A stretch of 64,000 bases of DNA from Paenibacillus massiliensis 2301065 = DSM 16942 (GTDB lineage: Bacteria; Bacillota; Bacilli; Paenibacillales; Paenibacillaceae). A program made the translations under genes and the position numbers. Positions 42,254-50,829 of the stretch are shown here, one piece after another. Each line of letters begins with the position of its first letter. Position 1 is the stretch's first letter. The stretch spans positions 124,001-188,000 of the forward strand of contig NZ_KB898195.1 of NCBI RefSeq assembly GCF_000377505.1, in the 5' to 3' direction. The notes under the pieces were generated by a model, which did no database searches, was not told where the DNA came from, and saw nothing but the letters and a program-made list of their open reading frames with translations.

Positions 42254-43153
42254 ATGAATCCGGTATACCCATTTTACAGTAAAACAACGGTATGTAAGGA
42301 ACAGAACATCGCCTTCCCACCACAGCATCAGGATCGACAGCCGGGCTTAGAGACCCTTATGGTACCGCAGCCCATCAGTGAAGATCTCGCCTACATCGGT
42401 AGCTGCAAGCTTAAAGACAAGGTGGCTATTATTACGGGTGGTGATAGCGGGATCGGGCGAGCAGCAGCAATTGCTTTTGCCAAGGAGGGTGCTGATATCG
42501 TCATTGCCTATCTTTATGAACGGACAGATGCAGAACGAACACGGCAGCGGATTGAGGAGGTCGGGGGGCGCTGTCTGTTACTTGAGATCGATCTGAGGCT
42601 GAAGCAGAATTGCGAGGCAGTCATTCGTGCTGCGTTAGATACTTTCGGCAGGATTGATATACTGGTCAACAACCATGGGGTGCAATATGTTCAATCCAGC
42701 ATTGTACATATCACAGAGGAGCAGCTATACCAGACGTTCCAGACTAATGTCTTCTCCTATTTCTTCCTGATACAAGCGGCGCTGCCACACATGAGCCGTG
42801 GAGCCTCCATTATTAATACAGCCTCCATAACGGCATATAAAGGAAATGTGCAGCTGATCGACTACTCCTCTACAAAAGGGGCGGTCGTGTCCCTGACCCG
42901 CGTGCTGGCCAAATCACTTGCTTCTCAGGGAATTCGGGTGAATGCCGTAGCACCTGGTCCGATCTGGACGCCGCTGATTCCTTCCAGCTTCTCCGCTGAG
43001 GATGTCATGGTCTTCGGGACCGATACTCCTATGGGCCGAGCCGGACAGCCCTATGAGCTGGCGGCAGCTTATGTATATCTGGCCTCCCGGGATTCATCCT
43101 ATGTCACCGGGGAATGTGTGCATATCAACGGGGGAGACATGGTCACGACCTGA
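42254..43153 (+). CDS. SDR-family oxidoreductase (general-stress type)
   Basis: 299-aa short-chain dehydrogenase of the long-N-terminal group (YhdF/YdaD/YhxC-like). NAD(P) motif TGGDSGIG near residues 61-68, NNHG, catalytic Ser in NTASITAYKG and YSSTK (Tyr and Lys), and C-terminal SSYVTGECVHINGGD. The N-terminal 45-residue extension (FPPQHQDRQPGLETLM) is typical of this subgroup. AAAGGAGGA before the ATG. Divergent from pspA, so it may share stress control. Substrate unknown. Confidence 0.93.
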   Translation: MNPVYPFYSKTTVCKEQNIAFPPQHQDRQPGLETLMVPQPISEDLAYIGSCKLKDKVAIITGGDSGIGRAAAIAFAKEGADIVIAYLYERTDAERTRQRIEEVGGRCLLLEIDLRLKQNCEAVIRAALDTFGRIDILVNNHGVQYVQSSIVHITEEQLYQTFQTNVFSYFFLIQAALPHMSRGASIINTASITAYKGNVQLIDYSSTKGAVVSLTRVLAKSLASQGIRVNAVAPGPIWTPLIPSSFSAEDVMVFGTDTPMGRAGQPYELAAAYVYLASRDSSYVTGECVHINGGDMVTT

Positions 43154-43180
43154 CCCCGCTTCCTACTTCTGCTCGATTCA

Positions 43181-43230
43181 GAAAAAACCTCCACATCCAC
43201 TGTACGTACATAGTGGAAATGGAGGCTCTT
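43181..43230. terminator. Bidirectional terminator between the SDR gene and mhqO
   Basis: CCTCCACATCCACT (43188-43201) pairs with AGTGGAAATGGAGG (43212-43225) apart from two mismatches; an A6 run to the left serves the minus-strand mhqO gene, and a CTCTTTT stretch to the right serves the SDR gene. Confidence 0.85.
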
Positions 43231-43287
43231 TTACGTTACATAAGATGAATTGGTCTTGGCCTGCTTAGAAGCTGCAAGCCCTCTTCA

Positions 43288-44235
43288 TTAACCCTGCCGT
43301 GGTGGAATGCGCACTTCAATAGGTTGCAGGTTGCCTTCGATCAGCTCACGCTTCGGCTCGAACCACTCTGGCAGCATCAGCTTCTGGCCCAGGCTTTCCT
43401 TAGGCTCATCATTGGCGAACCCTGGTGGATCTGTAGCAATCTCGAACAGAATTCCCCCCTGCTCCCGGAAGTAGATTGCGTTGAAGTACTGACGGTCAAT
43501 TACATTGGTAGGCTGGTAGCCATAAGCCTGAACGGCCGCTCTCCACTGCTCATGCTGATCGAAATCCGATGCCCGCCAAGCGATATGGTGAACCGTACCT
43601 GCACCACCATACCCTGGAGCCTTTCTGGCCAGCGGGATATCAACGATATTACCGATGTCCCCGCTTGCACGATAACGTGCATACTCGCCATCTTCCCCTA
43701 CTTTGGTCATTCCGAGCAGGTTCTCCATTTCATCCATGGTGCGCACAGGATTCGTGCTATAGAGAATTGCACCACCGAAGCCCTTGATCGCTGTATCCGA
43801 AGTAATGCCGTCATGTGTCCAGGTGCCGTTAGCACCACCCTCACGCTCGACAAGCTCCAGCTTCAGCCCTTCGTTGTCCTCGAATTGCAGATAAGTCTCT
43901 CCGAAGCGAGTAGCAGTCGTCACTGCGATCCCGAAGCTCTCCAGACGATTCCGCCAGAATTCCAACGCCCCTGTAGGCACTACATATGATGTAACGCCCA
44001 CCTGTCCACCGCCGACTCTCCCCTTCGGTGTATCTGCAGCCGGGAAGAATGTAATGATTGTACCCGGGCTACCGTGTTCGTCACCAAAATACAAGTGGTA
44101 GATATCCGGGGCATCGAAGTTCACCGTTCTCTTCACCAATCTCAGGCCAAGAATACCGGCGTAGAAATCAACATTACGCTGTGGATCGCCTGCAAAAGCA
44201 GTGATGTGATGAATACCTGTTGTTTGAATTGTCAT
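43288..44235 (-). CDS. mhqO: Ring-cleaving dioxygenase (MhqO/MhqA-like)
   Basis: 315-aa protein with two vicinal-oxygen-chelate (glyoxalase) domains. Metal ligands are visible in GIHHITAF (start), TVHHIAWRA (second domain) and GGILFEIATDPPGF (Glu). B. subtilis MhqO/MhqA cleaves hydroquinone-type compounds and is controlled by MhqR. GGGAGG precedes the ATG. Its promoter holds an MhqR-like palindrome and a second palindrome between -35 and -10. Confidence 0.92.
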   Translation of the reverse strand: MTIQTTGIHHITAFAGDPQRNVDFYAGILGLRLVKRTVNFDAPDIYHLYFGDEHGSPGTIITFFPAADTPKGRVGGGQVGVTSYVVPTGALEFWRNRLESFGIAVTTATRFGETYLQFEDNEGLKLELVEREGGANGTWTHDGITSDTAIKGFGGAILYSTNPVRTMDEMENLLGMTKVGEDGEYARYRASGDIGNIVDIPLARKAPGYGGAGTVHHIAWRASDFDQHEQWRAAVQAYGYQPTNVIDRQYFNAIYFREQGGILFEIATDPPGFANDEPKESLGQKLMLPEWFEPKRELIEGNLQPIEVRIPPRQG

Positions 44236-44290
44236 TTGAAAAACCTCCCATAGGTTATAGAATGCCGATTAGACTGCTCATCATGTATGT

Positions 44291-44350
44291 TCAATTGCAT
44301 TTACCTTAATTGCGTTTACCTCAATTTCGTTTATCTTGATTTAAAGATAT
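44291..44350. repeat. 15-bp tandem repeats in the mhqO leader
   Basis: Units start at 44291, 44306, 44321 and 44336. The first three read TCAATTGCATTTACC, TTAATTGCGTTTACC and TCAATTTCGTTTATC; the fourth is decayed and runs into the operator. They lie within the first 60 nt or so of the mhqO transcript. Confidence 0.8.
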
Positions 44351-44372
44351 AACAATTCGTAATTGTTGTCAA
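44333..44372 (-). promoter_or_regulatory. mhqO: mhqO promoter with two operator palindromes
   Basis: On the minus strand: -35 TTGACA (44367-44372), 17-bp spacer, -10 TATCTT (44344-44349). The spacer is an inverted repeat, AACAATT-CGT-AATTGTT on the plus strand (44351-44367). A second palindrome ATCTTGATTTAAAGAT (44333-44348) overlaps the -10 and matches the 16-bp MhqR-box layout (ATCT, 8 bp, AGAT). Confidence 0.75.
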
Positions 44373-44454
44373 CACTTTTTCTAAACATCATTGTCTTCCT
44401 CAAGCTTCTTCTGTTTCTATTTATAATGAACCACTCTTCACTGATCTTATTTGC

Positions 44455-44486
44455 ATAAAAAATTAGCCTGACCTACAGGCCAGGCT
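44455..44486 (-). terminator. Terminator after the NarL-type regulator gene
   Basis: On the minus strand AGCCTGGCC pairs with GGTCAGGCT (one G-U), followed by AATTTTTT. Confidence 0.85.
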
Positions 44487-44579
44487 TGTCTATCCGAAAT
44501 GTAATGAGGACTCCATGCTTATTCGATGCTTACGTAGGAATGCTTATCCCAAGATTAATCTCGCCTAACCGTCCGTTGG

Positions 44580-45251
44580 CTAGCCAGAGGTCATGAGCTT
44601 ATTCAGGTAGGCAACAGCCTGCATCCGGTCGCTCGTACCGAGCTTGCTATAGATGACGCTGATATAATTTTTCACAGTGCCCACGCTAATGTACAGAGTC
44701 TCCGCAATCTCCGTGTTGGTCATGGGATGCACCATCAGTGCAATAATCTGTCTCTCACGCTCGGTGAACTCAATGCTCATGCCGTGAAGCTTCTCCTGGT
44801 TCAGAGCAACGGGCTCTACCTTGGACATGGAGGACAGACGTGCCGCCAGCTTGGCTGCAATCTCAGGTGTCAGTAGATGACGCCCTTCTACAGCATCACG
44901 GATCGCCTTCAAGAGCGTAGCCTTGTCCATATCCTTCAGCAAGTAGCCCATGGCCCCGGCAGCCAGTCCTTCTATAATATACTCGTCGTCCGTAAAGGTC
45001 GTGAGGATCAAGATCTGGGTGTGAGGACAGCGCGCCTTGATCTTGCGAGTCGCACGAATACCGTCCATAATCGGCATCTGTACATCCATCAACACCAGCT
45101 CAGGCTGCAGTCTGACGCTTAGGTCATAAGCCTGCTGGCCATCCTCCGCCAACCCGATCACCTCCAGATCCTCCTCCAGCTCCAGTACGGTATGCAGGCT
45201 TTCTCTGAGGAGCCGCTGATCATCTGCAATAATGATTCGAATTCGCTCCAC
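44580..45251 (-). CDS. NarL/LuxR-family response regulator
   Basis: 223 aa. Receiver domain with the acidic pair IIADDQ and phospho-acceptor Asp56 in LVLMDVQMPIMDG, ILTTFTDDEYI and YLLKDMDKATL; LuxR-type HTH (about 155-215) with FTERERQIIALMVHPMTNTEIAETLYISVGTVKNYIS. GTG start with AAGGAG upstream, one base after the hybrid kinase gene stop. Partner of the HisKA_3 module in that kinase. Targets unknown. Confidence 0.94.
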   Translation of the reverse strand: MERIRIIIADDQRLLRESLHTVLELEEDLEVIGLAEDGQQAYDLSVRLQPELVLMDVQMPIMDGIRATRKIKARCPHTQILILTTFTDDEYIIEGLAAGAMGYLLKDMDKATLLKAIRDAVEGRHLLTPEIAAKLAARLSSMSKVEPVALNQEKLHGMSIEFTERERQIIALMVHPMTNTEIAETLYISVGTVKNYISVIYSKLGTSDRMQAVAYLNKLMTSG

Positions 45252-45252
45252 G

Positions 45253-48200
45253 TCAATCTCGCTCCTTCTTTAAATGTATAGTAATAAGGCAGCCCTTCCC
45301 CCCATCGGAGCCAACGGTTATCTGGCCTCCCAGACGATGCACAGCTTCCTTCATCGAAGAAAGCCCTATACCGGGCTGCTCTGGAGCATAGGGATGGCCT
45401 GTATTTCTTAAGCTGAATTCGATCCAATCATCCTGTTCAAGTAACTGCAGCTGGAAGGCACGGCTATGTCCATGTCGGATGCCATTCGTAATTCCCTCTT
45501 GCAGCGCATCGTATAGAACCCTTTGCTGCTCGGGGCTCAATGATGCCTCACCCACCTGCAGCTCACACTGCACCTGAATTCCCGTATACGCCTCCGTCTC
45601 CTGAATCAGATGCTGAATTCGCTCCGCAAAAGGACGCCCATGCTCTCGTTCGTATTGTTGCTGCTCATCCCCATGCTCCTTCAGTTGCCTCAGCGACCTG
45701 CGGATGCTGCTGAGACCACGTCGCACCAGCTCCTGGGAATTGCTCATGTACTTGAGCGCTTCCTCTGGCTTGCTCGGGATCAGACTCTTGCCAGCCTCAA
45801 GCTGCAGCAGGGTCGTCGTAAGGGAATAGCCCAGCGCATCATGAATCTCCTTCGTAATGCGCTTTCTCTCCTCCTCAGCGCTAATATCGGCTATGGCTAC
45901 TGCTGTCTCCTTCATGGTCTGGCGCATCTGTACCGTGCGCTTGATGACCTCTTTCTCCAGACTATGATTCCAGGTCGCCAGCTTCAGATGCAGCTCTACT
46001 CTGGAAAGGAGCTCCGCTCGCGTGATCGGCTTGATGAGATAATCCGTAGTGCCTGCGTCGAAGCCCAGCTCGATATCCTCTGATTGATTGCGGGCCGTAA
46101 GGATCAGAATAGGGATTCGTTCCCCGTATTGGTCCCGCAGAACTCGGCATAGCTCATAGCCTGACATGCGGGGCATCATGAGATCCGTAATAATGAGACT
46201 CGGCTCACAGCCTTCAGTCAGCTGCTCAAGAGCTTCCTGTCCGCTGCTGGCTTGTACTACGATGTAACCTGCGGAGGAGAGATGATTATGCAGAATCTGC
46301 AATATAATCGGATCATCGTCCACAATCAGAATACAAGGCGATTCACACCTCTCCCTCCTCTGTCCCTCCGTGTTCTCCTCTTCCCTCATGCCTTCCAAGT
46401 ACGGGGTCGGTATGGATTCCAGCTGCTGATGTAGCTCAGCAAGGGCTAGACCAGATGACTTGTATAGCTGAGTCTTCACATCCGTCCTAGTCTCGGCATC
46501 CATAGGCATAGCTTGGCAACTTGGATCGTGTAAAGGAAGCGTGAAGCTGAATGCTGCCCCTTCTCCCTCGGTCGATCTGACCCAAATGCGCCCTCCATGA
46601 AGCTCCACCAGATGTCTGGTGATACTCAAGCCGATACCCGTACCACCGTATAATCTGGTGATCGAGCCGTCTCCTTGCTCGAAGGCTTCAAAGATCGCCT
46701 CTTGTCGATCATGAGGTATCCCGATGCCCGTATCGCGCACCGTTATGCACTGCCACTGACCGAGTGTAGACGCCTCCAGCGTGATGGAGCCAGCATCTGT
46801 GAACTTCAATGCATTGCCAATGAGGTTGCTCATGATTTGCAATACACGATTCTCATCAGCATACACGAGCACGTCAGCCGGAATCTGATTGTTGAAGGCA
46901 ACCGTCTTCCCTTCCGTTAGAGGCTTCAGTAATCTGATTACCAATTCGGCAGCCTGATGCATATGCAATACTGTCGGCTGCAGAACGATCTCTTTATCCT
47001 GCAGACGCGTAAAATCCTGCAGATCATGCACCAAATGGGACAACCGCTGTCCACTGGATTGAATCAGACGCAGCTGACGCACAGCCTCAGCAGGAAGCGG
47101 GCCCGCAGCCCCCGCAGCGAGTGATTCAGCCAAGCCGATCATCCCCTGTAACGGTGTCTTCAGCTCATGTGAAGTGTTATGCAGGAACTGATCCTTGGAG
47201 CGATCCAGCTGAAGCAGACGATCCGAGAGCTGCTCGATCCGCGTGAATGCCTTGGAGAAGTTAATCGATAATAGCAAGGATTGCAGCAAAATAAACACGA
47301 ACATTCCAAACGGGACAAGTGTGCCAAATTGCGTCAGATTGTTATTATAGAGGACATCATTCAACGCGAAGACGAAAAGATTGGCGAAGGCAATCAGCAG
47401 TAGAGTCGTGCCTGCCTCTTTTTGCAAAGCAGCAACCCCTAATCGAGCAAGGATGTAGATCAGGACCACAAGGATTAACACCTGGTAGTAGAGCAGCGTG
47501 AAATGATAGATACGAACAGGGGTGAGCAAAATCAATAATGACAGGACCCCACTGATCGCACACACCGCTCTGACAATGCGCAGAGAGTAATAGGACGGAT
47601 ATAGACTGTAGATGAACAGGATCAAGAGAGGAAGACCCAGATACACGGTCACATAGGATATCTTGACGAATATCTCCTGCGTCATGTCGGTGAACAGCAT
47701 CAGAATAAATCGCTCATTCACTGCTAATGTACGTGCTGCCATCATGAAGCAAAATAGCGAGAAATACAGCGTTGACCAATTATGCCTACGCAGGACATAC
47801 AGCACCATGTGATAGATGGCAATCGTGAACATGGCCCCGAACAAGAACAGATCTCTTGCCAAGCCTTCCTGGCGCAGGGTTGTGATCTGCTCCTGGGTAC
47901 CAAAAAGAATGCTCTTATCAATTCCCCCCGTCGGAAATGAATAATTAGCGACCTGCAGCATGAGCTCAAGCTCTGTACCCTGATGATGGAATAACACGAC
48001 TGGCCTGCCATAGTGCCCGGTTGTCGATGCTGGACTTGTTCCAGCCTCACCAACGCTAGAGACGAGTGTACCGTTAATGTACAGTCGGTAGGCCGAGTGG
48101 ACACTTTTCAAATATAGACCATACAGCCCATCCGTCGCTGCTGTCTGGATCGTCAAGCGATAGGTAGCATAGCCGCTATCCTGTATTCCGAGCGGGGCTT

Positions 48201-48537
48201 CGGCACCCGACTTCCATATACCCGGCACTTGGACGTAGCCTGTATTACAGCTCTCACAGTTCACTTCGGCTCCAGACGAGAGTGCCGGGTTCGTATATTG
48301 TTGCCAGTCCAGAGCCCATTCCCCGTCTAATCGCACGGCTCCATCGTGGTCTGCATCCCAAGACTTCAAGTCCAGAACTCCCTGCTCGGCAATATACGAA
48401 GCTGCAGCTTGAGGCTGAGGCAGAGTCATGAACAGGCATATGGAGAATATCGTGCATATCCACCATAGCGAGCCTCGTCTGGTCGTTATTAGCCGAATCT
48501 TAGACGCATTAGCCAAACCTGTGTCACATAGCTTCAT
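45253..48537 (-). CDS. Large hybrid sensor kinase with two different kinase modules
   Basis: About 1094 aa. Order: N-terminal signal/anchor; 7TMR-DISMED2-like extracellular beta domain (GEWALDWQQYTNPAL, VPGIWKSG, YATYRLTIQ); 7TMR-DISM seven-helix region; HisKA (HNTSHELKTPLQGMIGLAESL) with HATPase (NLIGNALKFTDAG, DTGIGIP, GGTGIGLSITRHLVELHGG); a receiver domain (LIVDDDPIILQ, ITDLMMPRMSGYEL, DYLIKP); then a second, HisKA_3-type module (EERKRITKEIHDALGYSLTTTLL) with HATPase (EGITNGIRHG, GIGLSSMKEAVHRLGG). The second module fits the NarL regulator encoded next. Start uncertain: ATG 48537 overlaps the upstream gene by 14 nt. Confidence 0.88.
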   Translation of the reverse strand: MKLCDTGLANASKIRLITTRRGSLWWICTIFSICLFMTLPQPQAAASYIAEQGVLDLKSWDADHDGAVRLDGEWALDWQQYTNPALSSGAEVNCESCNTGYVQVPGIWKSGAEAPLGIQDSGYATYRLTIQTAATDGLYGLYLKSVHSAYRLYINGTLVSSVGEAGTSPASTTGHYGRPVVLFHHQGTELELMLQVANYSFPTGGIDKSILFGTQEQITTLRQEGLARDLFLFGAMFTIAIYHMVLYVLRRHNWSTLYFSLFCFMMAARTLAVNERFILMLFTDMTQEIFVKISYVTVYLGLPLLILFIYSLYPSYYSLRIVRAVCAISGVLSLLILLTPVRIYHFTLLYYQVLILVVLIYILARLGVAALQKEAGTTLLLIAFANLFVFALNDVLYNNNLTQFGTLVPFGMFVFILLQSLLLSINFSKAFTRIEQLSDRLLQLDRSKDQFLHNTSHELKTPLQGMIGLAESLAAGAAGPLPAEAVRQLRLIQSSGQRLSHLVHDLQDFTRLQDKEIVLQPTVLHMHQAAELVIRLLKPLTEGKTVAFNNQIPADVLVYADENRVLQIMSNLIGNALKFTDAGSITLEASTLGQWQCITVRDTGIGIPHDRQEAIFEAFEQGDGSITRLYGGTGIGLSITRHLVELHGGRIWVRSTEGEGAAFSFTLPLHDPSCQAMPMDAETRTDVKTQLYKSSGLALAELHQQLESIPTPYLEGMREEENTEGQRRERCESPCILIVDDDPIILQILHNHLSSAGYIVVQASSGQEALEQLTEGCEPSLIITDLMMPRMSGYELCRVLRDQYGERIPILILTARNQSEDIELGFDAGTTDYLIKPITRAELLSRVELHLKLATWNHSLEKEVIKRTVQMRQTMKETAVAIADISAEEERKRITKEIHDALGYSLTTTLLQLEAGKSLIPSKPEEALKYMSNSQELVRRGLSSIRRSLRQLKEHGDEQQQYEREHGRPFAERIQHLIQETEAYTGIQVQCELQVGEASLSPEQQRVLYDALQEGITNGIRHGHSRAFQLQLLEQDDWIEFSLRNTGHPYAPEQPGIGLSSMKEAVHRLGGQITVGSDGGKGCLITIHLKKERD

Positions 48538-49174
48538 TCTCTTCGACAGTCGGCAGTCCATCAGCCAGCAGATAGTATTCTTCAGACCATGTGGCACCAT
48601 GCAGCGGTTGTACCTTGCCTTCGCTGGAGAAGTCAACAGGCCAATAGCTGTTCGGCACTGGAGAAGCTGGTAGCAGACCGAGCTGCATAGACGTGTAAGC
48701 GAATAACTGGCTGCAGAACATACTGTGATGCCCCGGATTCACTCCAAGCTTGCCAGCCATTACGATCTCCAGCATTTCCACCTCATTCGGGAAGACAGCT
48801 CCATGAACCTCTTGAATGGTCTTCAGCAGTGCCTGCTCCATCGCTGGAGTACGCTCCATATCAAGTAACCTGAAGGCGAACATGGGGTCCCATAGATTAT
48901 CAATATCTGTGCGGAGGCGCTCATATAGTGGTACAAGCATCGGGCCATTCTTGGTCTTGCCAAGCAAGACATCCTTCACATTGTCAAATGTCGTCGATTC
49001 CCACAGCAAGGGATAGTCATATTGGGGCAATCGCACAATCATACCAATATGGGACCAGGGTGACCCTTCGATGAATTCAATCATAATGCTTTCATGCATG
49101 ACACTGTGACACAGCAGGATATCGCCGGTCTGCAGACGGGGTTCAATGTCTGCATATTTTACCGTTTTTTTCAT
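48524..49174 (-). CDS. YiiX/YebB-like papain-fold cysteine hydrolase
   Basis: 216-aa cytoplasmic protein of the permuted NlpC/P60 (YiiX, poxvirus G6R-like) family. TGDILLC opens the domain, catalytic His42 is in SPWSHIGMIV, and the nucleophile Cys154 is in HHSMFCSQLFAYT. AAAAAGGAGG precedes the ATG. Members are thought to be peptidases, amidases or acyltransferases on lipid or peptide substrates; the exact activity is unknown. Overlaps the start of the hybrid kinase gene, so the pair may be co-transcribed. Confidence 0.82.
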   Translation of the reverse strand: MKKTVKYADIEPRLQTGDILLCHSVMHESIMIEFIEGSPWSHIGMIVRLPQYDYPLLWESTTFDNVKDVLLGKTKNGPMLVPLYERLRTDIDNLWDPMFAFRLLDMERTPAMEQALLKTIQEVHGAVFPNEVEMLEIVMAGKLGVNPGHHSMFCSQLFAYTSMQLGLLPASPVPNSYWPVDFSSEGKVQPLHGATWSEEYYLLADGLPTVEENEAM

Positions 49175-49458
49175 AGCGCCTACCTCCTTTTTATGGCATT
49201 TCCTGGTACGAAATGCCTGACTTCATTATATGGATTACCGAGTAAGGCCGTAAAGAGCTCAGAAGGAAATCGATAACATAAAACATTCAAAATGTATATG
49301 ACTTCGGTCATGTATACATTCCATATTCAAGGCATATAGCGTCATGTCAAGTCATGACTTTGGCTACTAACCCCGACTCCTGCAGCTGGATTACAGTAAA
49401 GGTGCACCTCACAGGATGCACGCACTTATACCCAAAAACATTTTAGGAGGAATTACAC
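49175..49458. other. 284-bp divergent region with a UUCG-loop hairpin
   Basis: TGTATATGAC-TTCG-GTCATGTATA (49293-49316) can form a 10-bp stem (two G-U pairs) closed by a C(UUCG)G tetraloop. A second 6-bp palindrome GTCATG/CATGAC lies near 49342-49360. No clear sigma-A hexamers. Holds the promoters of the hydrolase (minus) and of the RhiA-like operon (plus). Confidence 0.5.
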
Positions 49459-50082
49459 ATGTCAACAGCTACAGGCACAACCTACTCTGTAAAGATCAAA
49501 AACAATGGTACTCATCCCGGAAGCTTCGCCCTCTACAAAGAAGATCCGGACATGATGAACCCCGACACGCTGATTCTGGCTTGGCTCGCAGAGCCATCTG
49601 CCAACGGACAAGAGACGACGATCTCCTGGACCGTGGAATATGGTTTCTACTGGACCAAGGTCAAAAGTCCGGAGCCAGGAACCACCATTACATCCACAGC
49701 CTCTAAAGACGCCGATCTGAAGAGCAACAACTCTATCGGGTTCAGCAAGCTAACTGGTGGCACCTATGTTCTCTCGGAGACAAGCTCAGCTGGCCATCAG
49801 AATATTCTGTATGTACACCAGGATGAGACAATTGAGGTAGACGATAACGCATTCATCGGCATTCTGATCGACAACCAACCGGTTGTTGCCAAGAGAGCTC
49901 AGCCGAGTACCATTACAGAGTTCACACCACACCCTACTTATTATCTGATCTATGGCGACATTGAGCAGGGAGCCGTCATTGATGTAAGCGAATATTCCGA
50001 TCAGGCTTTGAAAATCACATTCGATGGTGTAACCGAACACAATGTGGTGCTGAATGAGCGCAATCAATTGCACTTGGTCTAA
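49459..50082 (+). CDS. RhiA-like protein 1
   Basis: 207 aa, no signal peptide, beta-rich. It resembles, from memory, the RhiA family (a rhizosphere-expressed Rhizobium protein of unknown biochemistry): YSVKIKNNGTHPGSFALYKEDPD at the start, ILAWLAEPSANGQETTISWTVEYGFYW, and FTPHPTYYLIYGD in the C-terminal half. TTAGGAGG precedes the ATG. The next gene is a diverged paralogue and the third an astacin peptidase. The fold may be a jelly roll as in lectin-like or inclusion proteins (inference). Function unknown. Confidence 0.65.
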   Translation: MSTATGTTYSVKIKNNGTHPGSFALYKEDPDMMNPDTLILAWLAEPSANGQETTISWTVEYGFYWTKVKSPEPGTTITSTASKDADLKSNNSIGFSKLTGGTYVLSETSSAGHQNILYVHQDETIEVDDNAFIGILIDNQPVVAKRAQPSTITEFTPHPTYYLIYGDIEQGAVIDVSEYSDQALKITFDGVTEHNVVLNERNQLHLV

Positions 50083-50093
50083 GGTAAGAGAAG

Positions 50094-50127
50094 GGAGCTA
50101 TGCGGGAATCTATCCCGTGTAGCTTCC
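50094..50127 (+). promoter_or_regulatory. Intercistronic hairpin between the RhiA-like genes
   Basis: GGAGCTATGCGGGA (50094-50107) pairs imperfectly with TCCCGTGTAGCTTCC (50113-50127). No T-run follows, so it is more likely an mRNA-stability or processing element than a terminator; it could give higher amounts of the first protein. Confidence 0.5.
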
Positions 50128-50169
50128 TCTACAAGGTAGAAGCAAATTCCTGCGAGGAGTCCGAGGATC

Positions 50170-50796
50170 GTGCCTAACTACACTCTTTCTGTGACGAATC
50201 ACGCCACCTTCAGCGCCAATATATGTCTGTACTATGTGTTCGAGCAGCTTAAGGACCCTAGTGCACTCACTTACATTTACATGTCCGTTCCCTCCAGCCC
50301 TGAGACGACCGACCTGAAGCTTGGCTGGGAGCCAGGGCTACAGTTCATGTGGCGCAAAGAATCCATTCGTGGAACGGAGCAGGGCATACAGTTGAACCAT
50401 ATGCAGGTCACCGATGCGCAGCTTACACGTAGCAATGGCGTGAACTTATCTCGCAACACGGCGGGTGGATACCAGCTCTCCCCCACCTTCGCTGCCTTTG
50501 ATCGGGATCGATACTATATTTCAGCAGACCGCACCATCGTCGCACAGGATAATGCCTATGTCGGAATGGCTCAGAACGGAGCTCCCCTCGTAGCTGTGAA
50601 GGCGCATCCCAACACGATGACAGCCTTCCACCCGAGACCCCGGCTCTATTTGACCTACGGCTTCTGGCAGGCGGGCGAGATCATTACTCCCGACATGTAT
50701 GCGGAGTACAGCCTTAAGCTCGACTACGAGACCTCGACACATCTGGCGGTCACTATCTCTTCCTTGAACGAGCTGCATGTGACAGACCGCTCCTGA
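50170..50796 (+). CDS. RhiA-like protein 2
   Basis: 208-aa paralogue of the preceding protein. Shared landmarks: NYTLSVTNHATFSANICLYY at the N-terminus, LGWEPGLQFMWRK (equivalent of the ISWTVEYGFYWTK strand), VAVKAHPNTMTAFHPRPRLYLTYG (equivalent of VAKRAQPSTITEFTPHPTYYLIYG), and a C-terminus ending in LNELHV versus RNQLHL. GTG start with GAGGA 3 nt upstream. Same size but low identity, so an old duplication. No signal peptide. Confidence 0.62.
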   Translation: MPNYTLSVTNHATFSANICLYYVFEQLKDPSALTYIYMSVPSSPETTDLKLGWEPGLQFMWRKESIRGTEQGIQLNHMQVTDAQLTRSNGVNLSRNTAGGYQLSPTFAAFDRDRYYISADRTIVAQDNAYVGMAQNGAPLVAVKAHPNTMTAFHPRPRLYLTYGFWQAGEIITPDMYAEYSLKLDYETSTHLAVTISSLNELHVTDRS

Positions 50797-50829
50797 TCTA
50801 CAAAATTTGAAGTTATGGAGGGTAAGTAT

